Of a stretch of 45,828 nucleotides of DNA, positions 1-6,681 are shown one piece after another (the first letter of the stretch is position 1; every line of letters starts with the position of its first letter). The stretch is taken from contig SLPX01000336.1 in assembly GCA_007131745.1 (NCBI GenBank), positions 1 through 45,828 on the forward strand, read 5' to 3'. The notes beneath the pieces were generated by a model. The model was given only the letters and a program-made list of their open reading frames with translations. It did no database searches and was not told the origin of the DNA. The translations under genes were made by a program, and so were the position numbers. The stretch comes from Myxococcales bacterium (GTDB lineage Bacteria > Myxococcota > Polyangia > HGW-17 > SLPX01).

Positions 1-368
1 AAATATTTTTCACACATTCTTAAGTAGTCTAATTACCTTTCAGCGAATGTCTACTTAGCCTATAGACTACCTAAGACTTTCTTTCAAGAACCCAAGGAAT
101 TTGTAAAAAGTTCTGGACCGCGGAAATCGCATAAGCCATTCCATAGGTTTTTCGGCAACTTGAGTAGCCATTGAAACGCAAATCCAGCAGTCCTTCCGTT
201 AGTATTCAAAGAAAAAATAACCCTGCAATAACAGCAGCTTACCGGACACTTTGGTCTCAAAACGGCTCCCCTTATTTCTGGTATCTTTTTTGCACATCAA
301 GGCAAGAAAGCCTTTGTGAAAATTAAAAAACGGCACGAATGGTAAGGAAATAAACAGGAGAGCAGATC
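1..368. other. Upstream intergenic region of the first lipoprotein gene
   Basis: No convincing gene is visible here. The first 80 bases hold an inverted repeat (listed separately) and the rest is moderately AT-rich. A purine-rich AGGAG ribosome site lies at 356-360, directly before the first gene. No clear sigma-70 promoter could be assigned by eye. Confidence 0.5.
18..76. repeat. Imperfect inverted repeat, 13-bp arms
   Basis: The arms TCTTAAGTAGTCT (18-30) and AGACTACCTAAGA (64-76) are reverse complements at 12 of 13 positions and are separated by 33 bases. The spacer contains the shorter pair GTCTA/TAGAC. It is not followed by a T-tract, so it is a poor terminator. It could be an operator, or the 3' end of an element or gene lying left of the window. 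The function is unknown. Confidence 0.45.
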
Positions 369-2525
369 ATGAAACGGGGATTCAATAACACCATCTTTTT
401 CTTCGCCTTTTTTGCAGCCGTTTCGGCGACGGCCATGGGCGGATGCGCACTGACAAGTGCAAACGCGGAAGATGAAAATTTCATCGTTCCACCGGGCAAG
501 GCGGATAATTATTTCTCTGTGACAGCCCAGGAATATCTGGTCGAGGGCAGTTCCACGGTGACACTCGAAACCCGCTATCTCGGTGAAGATGAAGAAACAA
601 AAATGAAACGAGCCAAGGAATTGATCGGATACAAACACATCGTGATCGAGTGGTTCCTGAACGTCTACCTGAGAGAAAAATCCCCTGACGACGACAACAG
701 CGACTACGGCGGCTTCAGATCCATGGTCAAGGCGGGCGCATACGAAAACCTGGAGATCACCCCGCTGGACGATTTGACGTATTCTTTCAAGTTTCGAAAT
801 ATCATCGGCGGAACAAGAGATCTTCTGAGCATATTGCCGTCGGAAGACGCAGGCGAAGGAAAGAGACAATTCACCCTCACCATGGGCAAAATCGGCAATA
901 CTGAAATGTCACGCCTGGAAGCGAACAATGAGTGGTACCGAAGGTCTCCATGGAACAGTTTCGACCCCTCGCAGATGCGGGCCGAGGATCTTGAAGAGCT
1001 CGTGTTGACCATTGAACCCGAAAAGAAATCAACAGACGCGTGGATCGATTACAACCGGTTGTACGAAGACAACAACCTCACGATAGCAGTTCACCTAGGC
1101 TGGGATTACCACGCGGAATACCACATCCAGCATTCCCGGACTCTTTACAACTGGCTCGTCAACTCCATGGGCTTCACTTCGCCCGTAGGTTCGTACTCGG
1201 AGTACAACCGGAGGTCGAGCCCGCTCACGCGAACATTTGTCGCCAACGGCCGCGAAATCCGAGCGGAAATCCAAATCTTTTGGGGTCAGCCCGGAACTGA
1301 AACCGACCCTGACACGGACGCGGGCGGAATCGTCCTTGAAAACGATATGATCGAATCTCTCCGCACAAAGGACGTCATCATTTATTCCGGCCATTCCGGC
1401 TTTCTGTACGGCTTTGCACTGGCAAACTGGCGCATGACAGCAGAGGGAGATCTGGACGACTCGAAGATACCTTACCTGGATATGCCCCCGGACCGCTATC
1501 AACTCGTTGTCGCAGAAGGCTGCGACACGTACGCAATCGGGCAAGCCTTCTGGCGAAATCCCAACAAGGCCGACAGGCAAAATCTGGACATCATCACGAC
1601 CACGAGCTTTTCCAACGCGTCAAGGCCCACCGTGGTGCAAGAAGTTATCAGGGCACTGATCCCGAGCCATGGGACTCACAGACCCTCCACTTATTCCGAA
1701 CTCCTCAGGAAACTGGATGCGAGCACCTTCTGGTTCACCACCATGTACGGGATCCACGGCATCGACTCAAGCCCCAAGGTGCATCCATACGCGGACCTTT
1801 CGAGGCTCTGTTTGCCGTGCGAAATCACTGCCGACTGCGGAGCCGAAGGAAACCAGTGTACAAGACTAAACAACCAGGAAAGAGTCTGCACCGCGTTTTG
1901 CACAGATGATACGGGATGCCCCTATGGATACGTCTGCCTTGAATCAGCGAGGAGCGACGGATACATCCATTCCAAGCAATGCGTACCTGCAACCCTGAGT
2001 TGCAATGATTTTGATCCCACACCTTCCGGCGGACGGCTCATTATCAACGAAGTGCTTGCGGATCCTCCCATGGGTTTAGAGGGAGATGCAAACGGTGACG
2101 GCGTGCGATGTTTCAGGGACGACGAGTTCGTAGAAATCGTAAACGCCGGAGACCGTGACGCTGATATATCGGGATATACGATTGCTGATGGATTGCGAAT
2201 CCGCTTCACCTTCCCCGAATCCACAGTTGTGCCTGCAGGAAAAGCAGTGGTGGTTTTCGGGGGAGGCAATCCTTCGGAATTCGAGGTGACCGACACGGCC
2301 CAGTTCTTTGCGGCTTCAAGCGGCCTGGCCCTGAACAATAACGGCGACACGGTCACCCTGGCCGATCCGCACGGAAACACCGTGGATTTCATGACCTACG
2401 GACTTGAAGGCGGTCGGGATCGCTCCCTTACAAGAGCCGTGGACGGAGATCCGGACGCTGTGTTCATCCCTCACGGCGGAAGGGGCTTTTCCCCCGGACT
2501 CAGGCAAGACGGCACACCCTTTTGA
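369..2525 (+). CDS. Large lipoprotein with possible caspase-fold (C25/CHAT-like) domain and lamin-tail domain
   Basis: This is a 718-residue secreted lipoprotein. The signal peptide ends in the lipobox AMGGC, with Cys at residue 26. The start is fixed by AGGAG eight bases upstream of the ATG. Around residues 335-390 a hydrophobic strand leads into IIYSGHSG (His about 342) and a second into LVVAEGCDTY (Cys about 385). This is the His...Cys spacing and strand context of clan CD peptidases such as gingipain (C25) and CHAT domains. A Cys-rich spacer with paired Cys follows at about 480-545, as is common in myxobacterial surface proteins. The C-terminal segment (about 556-700), beginning with RLIINEVLADPP, matches the lamin-tail (LTD) domain. 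The lipoprotein and LTD calls are firm. The peptidase call rests on two motifs only, and activity is unproven. The next gene starts 30 bases downstream on the same strand, so the two may be co-transcribed. Confidence 0.8.
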   Translation: MKRGFNNTIFFFAFFAAVSATAMGGCALTSANAEDENFIVPPGKADNYFSVTAQEYLVEGSSTVTLETRYLGEDEETKMKRAKELIGYKHIVIEWFLNVYLREKSPDDDNSDYGGFRSMVKAGAYENLEITPLDDLTYSFKFRNIIGGTRDLLSILPSEDAGEGKRQFTLTMGKIGNTEMSRLEANNEWYRRSPWNSFDPSQMRAEDLEELVLTIEPEKKSTDAWIDYNRLYEDNNLTIAVHLGWDYHAEYHIQHSRTLYNWLVNSMGFTSPVGSYSEYNRRSSPLTRTFVANGREIRAEIQIFWGQPGTETDPDTDAGGIVLENDMIESLRTKDVIIYSGHSGFLYGFALANWRMTAEGDLDDSKIPYLDMPPDRYQLVVAEGCDTYAIGQAFWRNPNKADRQNLDIITTTSFSNASRPTVVQEVIRALIPSHGTHRPSTYSELLRKLDASTFWFTTMYGIHGIDSSPKVHPYADLSRLCLPCEITADCGAEGNQCTRLNNQERVCTAFCTDDTGCPYGYVCLESARSDGYIHSKQCVPATLSCNDFDPTPSGGRLIINEVLADPPMGLEGDANGDGVRCFRDDEFVEIVNAGDRDADISGYTIADGLRIRFTFPESTVVPAGKAVVVFGGGNPSEFEVTDTAQFFAASSGLALNNNGDTVTLADPHGNTVDFMTYGLEGGRDRSLTRAVDGDPDAVFIPHGGRGFSPGLRQDGTPF

Positions 2526-2555
2526 CAACTCCAACGCCGGCGGAAGAGTTGAATC

Positions 2556-2906
2556 ATGAATCGTCATATTTGGAGCCCGTATGTCGCCTTGTGCCTTGCG
2601 CTTCTCATCTTTGCAGCATATCTGCTCAGCCGTTATTTTGGTCGGGGAAAACTATCGATCACAGTGACCCATGCCGATCGCCTGGAACTAAGAAGAGGTC
2701 CGAAAACGATCGTTTCGGAGACAGGGTCTCTCTTGAATACGGGCTTTTTACCCGACGGCAGATACATGCTCTACGCGTCGAGCGACTCTGACGACTGGAA
2801 TGCGCTGGCGGTTCAAATCAAGGTTCCGCCGGGACGCCGGGAAACCGCGCTCACGTTTACTCTCGAACCCTCGAATGCAGGGAAAAAAGAACAGACACCC
2901 ACCTGA
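2556..2906 (+). CDS. Small membrane-anchored protein of unknown function
   Basis: This is a 116-residue protein with an N-terminal hydrophobic helix (about residues 9-26). The rest is a soluble domain of about 80 residues, rich in beta-type sequence, that should face the periplasm. It starts 30 bases after the lipoprotein gene, with a GGAAGAG-like ribosome site, so the two are probably one transcript. No family was recognised. The last codons (for GKKEQTPT and the stop) lie inside the repeat copy beginning at 2882, so the original C-terminus may have been replaced by repeat sequence. Confidence 0.6.
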   Translation: MNRHIWSPYVALCLALLIFAAYLLSRYFGRGKLSITVTHADRLELRRGPKTIVSETGSLLNTGFLPDGRYMLYASSDSDDWNALAVQIKVPPGRRETALTFTLEPSNAGKKEQTPT

Positions 2907-2983
2907 TGACCCCGTCGTCCGTCGTGATTACAAAATGTGTGAAATTCGCGCCGGATGAACGGACGAGCCTGTGATTTTACGGC
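2882..2983 (+). repeat. Composite repeat copy A (modules P1 + P2)
   Basis: Module P1 (2882-2935) recurs at 3154-3207 with 3 differences in 54 bases. Module P2 (2936-2983) recurs without a mismatch, 48 of 48 bases, at 19866-19913. P2 carries the hairpin arm GGACGAGCC (2961-2969). Its right-hand partner here is altered to GGCACCGTCC, which still allows a 5+3 bp stem. P1 supplies the stop codon of the gene ending at 2906. No coding capacity of its own is apparent. Confidence 0.8.
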
Positions 2984-3153
2984 ACCGTCCAAGCGGCCGA
3001 GCGCCTTGTGAGAACCTCCTTGACGGAGGTTCATCTGCGGCTCGTCCGAGTCCCTTCATCCTTCCACCATCCACTGCCGCCATCCACCCGGAAGCGCAAC
3101 TCAGATGTCGGCTTTTTGGACGACTGCCTTTTTTTCGGCTCGTCCTGAACCGC
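2984..3153. repeat. Hairpin-rich spacer between the repeat copies
   Basis: This stretch separates the two P1 modules. It contains a perfect 8-bp hairpin (GAACCTCC at 3012-3019 with GGAGGTTC at 3025-3032, 5-base loop). It also holds two extra copies of the P2 right arm GGCTCGTCC (3039-3047 and 3137-3145). The segment CGGCTCGTCCTGAACCGC at 3136-3153 equals 19910-19927. TTTTTTCG and CGAAAAAA flank that segment and could form a further stem spanning 3131-3160. It lies between two convergent genes and may also act as a bidirectional transcription barrier. Confidence 0.65.
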
Positions 3154-3207
3154 GAAAAAAGGACAGACACCCACCTGGTGACCCCGTCGTCCGTCATGAT
3201 TACAAAA
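3154..3207 (+). repeat. Composite repeat copy B (module P1)
   Basis: These 54 bases match 2882-2935 at 51 positions, in the same orientation and offset by 272 bases. This is consistent with a local duplication. Its TTACAAAA end supplies the reverse-strand TAA stop of the radical SAM gene, so the repeat edge lies inside the 3' end of that gene as well. Confidence 0.8.
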
Positions 3208-4348
3208 AACGATGAAACTCCCCGGCCCACAAGAAATTCAATTCAACTTGCCTTGCGCACCAGCAATTCCGGCAACCCGTCCGCGAAAGTTTTGCAAAAG
3301 CCTCTTCCACGTTCATGGACAACAGATCAGGGTCCGAGGGTTTCGGAGGCAACATCGGGCATGATGAAAGCCGGCCGTACGGATCCACCGAACAACCGAC
3401 CCATCCGGCGCTGCAGGCAATCTTTGTCGGCTCGGGAAAATTCAAAAAGTGGCGCAGACTCGCTTTCGTGTTTCCCAGGCCGGGATGACCGGATCGCCGA
3501 ATGAGTTGATTGATCATGTGCGAGAAAACACCTCGCTCGGCTGAAAACGAAGGCTCGGAACGCTTTTTTGACACGAACAAAGAACTGCGCGCGGGTTGCA
3601 GGAAAACCCGCGTCCCCAGTTTGCCGGCCAGGTCCAGGATCTCGGGAATGCGAAAGACATTTTCAGAATGAACGACACAGGTGAATTCCACTTTAACACC
3701 AGCGCGCTTCGCTGTTTCAAACCCTTGCATCGCCCTTTCAAAAGTTCCTTTTCCCCGAAAACGATCGTGAACTTCACGCGGGCCGTCGATGCTGATTTTG
3801 ATTTTGTCAAAGTACGGAAGCCAACTACTGCGATAGGGTAGAAGTGTTCCGTTGGTATTCAACCTTACCTCCACCCTTTCCGAATGAAAATACCTCAGCA
3901 AAGGCTCCAGATCAGCACGCAACAAAACCTCTCCTCCGTCCAGCAGGAAACCCCTGGCACCCAATTTTATGAAATCCCTTGCAATCCGGTAAATTTGATC
4001 CGCGGAAAGCTCCTCCTTGTCCAAAGAATCCTTCTTACCCGCGTTGATGTGCCTGTCGCAGTATGCGCAGTCCTGGTTGCATCGATAAGTGACATGCAAA
4101 GACACGTCCAAGGCCACTGGTTTCATCCGAACCCCTGCCAGAAAAAACTTCGAGACATGAACAGCTTTGCGGGTATAAAAACCGATCTTTTTCGCTTTTG
4201 CCGAAACAAACCTGCGCTTCGGGTTCCATTCCGAAACACATGGCTGGCCATTGTGATCCGAATCCTTTGCCGTAACCGCTCGAAACTCATGATTCCACTC
4301 TCCCTTCTCATCTTTTAACCCACCATGTTCCGGCTTGTACACTCGCAT
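3200..4348 (-). CDS. Radical SAM protein with C-terminal Cys cluster
   Basis: This 382-residue protein should bind a [4Fe-4S] cluster and S-adenosylmethionine. The cluster motif CNQDCAYC (CxxxCxxC) is at residues 90-97. It is followed by the glycine-rich GGE motif (LLDGGEVLL), a strand ending NTNGT and the segment KISIDGP typical of the MoaA/SPASM branch. The C-terminus has six further Cys (ACSAGWVGC, SSCP, CRNCWC), suggesting a SPASM or twitch auxiliary cluster. The ATG at 4348 is preferred because GAGGAG lies six bases upstream. An in-frame codon 34 codons earlier lacks such a site. The N-terminal 75 residues before the barrel are unusual and unassigned. The substrate is unknown; no precursor peptide was recognised beside it. 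Convergent with the small membrane protein, separated by repeats. Confidence 0.8.
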   Translation of the reverse strand: MRVYKPEHGGLKDEKGEWNHEFRAVTAKDSDHNGQPCVSEWNPKRRFVSAKAKKIGFYTRKAVHVSKFFLAGVRMKPVALDVSLHVTYRCNQDCAYCDRHINAGKKDSLDKEELSADQIYRIARDFIKLGARGFLLDGGEVLLRADLEPLLRYFHSERVEVRLNTNGTLLPYRSSWLPYFDKIKISIDGPREVHDRFRGKGTFERAMQGFETAKRAGVKVEFTCVVHSENVFRIPEILDLAGKLGTRVFLQPARSSLFVSKKRSEPSFSAERGVFSHMINQLIRRSGHPGLGNTKASLRHFLNFPEPTKIACSAGWVGCSVDPYGRLSSCPMLPPKPSDPDLLSMNVEEAFAKLSRTGCRNCWCARQVELNFLWAGEFHRFL

Positions 4349-4783
4349 GTTCAACTCCTCTCTGCATCTCCCGAAACGCAAACACACGGATCCCCTGCGC
4401 AGCGGGACGATTTTCATGCATGATTCCGTTGACCGCGTTCTTCCCGGCACCTTATCAACAACACAAGTTTTGTTTTTTTCGTTCTTGTTTCAGTGCAACA
4501 ATCATTCCGAAAACAAAGAAGCGAAAGCCTCCTGTTTGCGGGTGTTTGATCGGGGTATCCCCTGAAAACATGTATCAGAATCGCAACACATGTGGCGAAA
4601 ACACGTCACTTTTCAAGCCACGCTGCTTCCAGGCAATCCTGTGCAATGAGCGGCTATCAATCGGTCTATCCCGATTTCTTCCACGAACTCTCATGAAAAC
4701 GGGTTAGGTTGTAAACTAAAACGGTGATATTATCTCTTCACTGACGCCATGTGCCTGTTTTTCAGGTGCGGGAGGTTATTTTA
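4349..4783. other. Divergent intergenic region
   Basis: These 435 bases separate the radical SAM gene (minus) from the HEPN gene (plus). They must hold both promoters, but no hexamer pair with good spacing could be assigned. A short GGGG-TAT-CCCC palindrome lies at 4552-4562. Nothing else is recognisable. Confidence 0.4.
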
Positions 4784-5179
4784 ATGGAAAGGTCCGACGA
4801 TTGGTTCAAACAAGCGCAAAATGATCTGGCATGGGCGCGACATACCATGGACGGCGGTTTTTTCGCACAGGCATGTTTTGCAGCCCAGCAGGCAACGGAA
4901 AAAGGCGTAAAGAGTGTTATAGAAAGCCGGCACGGCCGCGGTTGGGGCCATTCGATCACCCATCTTCTCAAGGAAGCCTTCAAGCCCGGAGAGGTAGATC
5001 GGAATATCATCAAGGGTGCGCTTGAATTGGACCAGTATTACGTAACAAGCCGCTATCCGAACGGTTTTGCGGCAGGAGCGCCGCTGGAATACTTCACCAG
5101 GGAGCAGGCCGAAAAAGCGCTGGGACATGCTGAAAGAATCATCAAGTTCTGTGAAAGCAAGCTTCAGGGACAAGACTGA
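4784..5179 (+). CDS. HEPN domain protein
   Basis: This 131-residue all-alpha protein matches the HEPN family: a WFKQAQNDLAWAR helix, FFAQACFAAQQATEKGVKSV, then a GHSITHLL segment and YYVTSRYPNG. It starts at the ATG preceded by GGGAGG. The gene overlaps the following nucleotidyltransferase gene, the usual HEPN-MNT pair arrangement. Such pairs act either as toxin-antitoxin modules (HepT RNase, MntA AMP-transferase) or as less defined nucleotide-binding pairs. The canonical HepT RNase motif RxxxxH is not clear here: the sequence is RHGRGWGH, with spacings of six or three residues. RNase activity is therefore uncertain. Confidence 0.85.
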   Translation: MERSDDWFKQAQNDLAWARHTMDGGFFAQACFAAQQATEKGVKSVIESRHGRGWGHSITHLLKEAFKPGEVDRNIIKGALELDQYYVTSRYPNGFAAGAPLEYFTREQAEKALGHAERIIKFCESKLQGQD

Positions 5180-5492
5180 AGTCATCGCAAAACTCAAAAC
5201 AGCGATTCAAAACACGGCTCACAAGCGAGAGGAGCTTATCGGAGCGATCCTGTTCGGATCGTTCGCTGCCGATCGCTACAGTATCGACAGCGACCTGGAT
5301 CTCTTGCTGGTGGTGAAACACGCGAAACAACCGCCACCGTTCAGATCCGCTGATTATCACGGGCTTCTCTCAAGGGAAATAGACATGCCCATGGATATCC
5401 TGGTCTGGACTGTTGATGAAGTTGAAATGGGCAGACAAAAAGGACACGGCTTTTTGTGCCACATCGAAAGAACCGGCATACCGCTGCTGTGA
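5127..5492 (+). CDS. MNT-type nucleotidyltransferase, HEPN partner
   Basis: This is a minimal polymerase-beta-fold nucleotidyltransferase of about 121 residues. The catalytic signature GSFAADRYSIDSDLD fits GSx10DxD exactly, and a third acidic residue follows in MPMDILVW. In characterised MntA antitoxins this fold AMPylates the HEPN partner. The gene overlaps the HEPN gene by about 50 bases, implying coupled translation. The start is uncertain: ATG 5127 and GTG 5151 both have weak ribosome sites, and GTG 5151 gives a more typical N-terminus. The family is firm; the antitoxin role is inferred from the pairing. Confidence 0.85.
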   Translation: MLKESSSSVKASFRDKTEVIAKLKTAIQNTAHKREELIGAILFGSFAADRYSIDSDLDLLLVVKHAKQPPPFRSADYHGLLSREIDMPMDILVWTVDEVEMGRQKGHGFLCHIERTGIPLL

Positions 5493-5498
5493 AGAGAG

Positions 5499-6449
5499 TC
5501 AGCCCTTAATTTCCTCGAAATCATTATGTGGAGAATCATGTGCCGGCAGCCACAGGGTGAATGTCGAACCTCTGCCGATCCTACTCTTGACGGAAACCGC
5601 TCCGCCGTTGGATTCGGCGAAACCTTTTGCGATTGCCAGCCCCATTCCGAAACCGGAAACATTTTCCCGGCCGTTTTTTTCTTCCAAACGGTGAAACCTC
5701 TTGAAAATGTCTTTTTGTTCCTTGCGGGATATACCCGGACCGGTGTCTCTCACGTGGAAGGCAACCCCTTCAGCGTCGGACCGGACGGTAACGACCACGA
5801 TTCCATTGCCACCGTGGGTTAACGCGTTTTTTACGATGTTCGATAGAGCGTCAAAAGCTTCGTCCCGGTTCACGTGAACCAGCGGCAGTTGGGGTTCGAC
5901 CAAGAATTCCAGTCTCTGTTTTCCCATGGACGCATGCGCGTCGATCACCGATTTCATCAGCTCTTCGGGCGCCAGGCATTCACGGTTTTCCCCTCCTTTC
6001 ACAATGGACTGCCGCCTGAAATCGAGAAGTCTTTCGACCAATACCGAGAGCCGGCGGGTCTCCCTTTCCAGTGCATCCAGACACTGTATCCTATCCTCTT
6101 CCGTTTTCGCCCGTCCCATCACCAGCGTATCCGTGTACATCCGAATCGATGCCAGCGGCGTCCTCAGCTCATGTGAGACATTGGCCATGAAGTTCGACTG
6201 GAGCATGGTGAGTTTGTTTTGTCGAAACAAAAAGAGAAACGTGGTGAAGGCTCCACCCAACATGAAAACAGCAAAACAAATCGTCAGTATACCCAGAGCG
6301 ATGTCGGCCGCTCCTTCCCAGAGCGCGAGGATCAAAATACCCACTGCAGCCGTGGCAGCAGCGGGAATAAGAACGGATCCCAGTAGCAACCATGGAAGTC
6401 CTTTGTAAATGACCGGCTTGAAGTCGGTTTTCAATATCTCACCTCGCAT
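5499..6449 (-). CDS. Orphan membrane sensor histidine kinase
   Basis: This is a 316-residue two-helix membrane kinase. Two adjacent transmembrane segments (about 20-44 and 48-75) leave almost no periplasmic loop, so it probably senses within the membrane or through a partner. The HisKA box is SHELRTPL with phospho-acceptor His at residue 93. The ATPase domain has the N box NIVKNALTHG, the G1 box DTGPGIS, FKRFHRL and the G2 box GFGMGLAIAK, all intact. No PAS or HAMP domain is visible. No response regulator is adjacent, so its partner must be elsewhere. ATG 6449 was chosen; TTG 6434, preceded by GAGGTGA, is a good alternative. It converges on the nucleotidyltransferase gene with six bases between. 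Confidence 0.88.
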   Translation of the reverse strand: MRGEILKTDFKPVIYKGLPWLLLGSVLIPAAATAAVGILILALWEGAADIALGILTICFAVFMLGGAFTTFLFLFRQNKLTMLQSNFMANVSHELRTPLASIRMYTDTLVMGRAKTEEDRIQCLDALERETRRLSVLVERLLDFRRQSIVKGGENRECLAPEELMKSVIDAHASMGKQRLEFLVEPQLPLVHVNRDEAFDALSNIVKNALTHGGNGIVVVTVRSDAEGVAFHVRDTGPGISRKEQKDIFKRFHRLEEKNGRENVSGFGMGLAIAKGFAESNGGAVSVKSRIGRGSTFTLWLPAHDSPHNDFEEIKG

Positions 6450-6681
6450 ATCGCGGCGTTTCTGCACATATAGCAAAAACTTCAACCAAATGCACCCAAT
6501 GAACGAGACCTGCCGATGCTGTGAACGTCCGGATCCACCCAAGTCGAGGGATCAACAAATGATCTCATAATCCGCCGTTCTTTTTTTCAACAAAAACCCC
6601 TCGAACTTTGACAAATAGCAACACAACACATAAAATTAGCAAGGCAGACAACAATTACAACTTTTGCGATCAGGAAGCTTG

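Noticed and set aside
2882..3207. CRISPR array
   Set aside because: The repeats are 48-54 bases, only two per module, not evenly spaced, and have no cas genes nearby.
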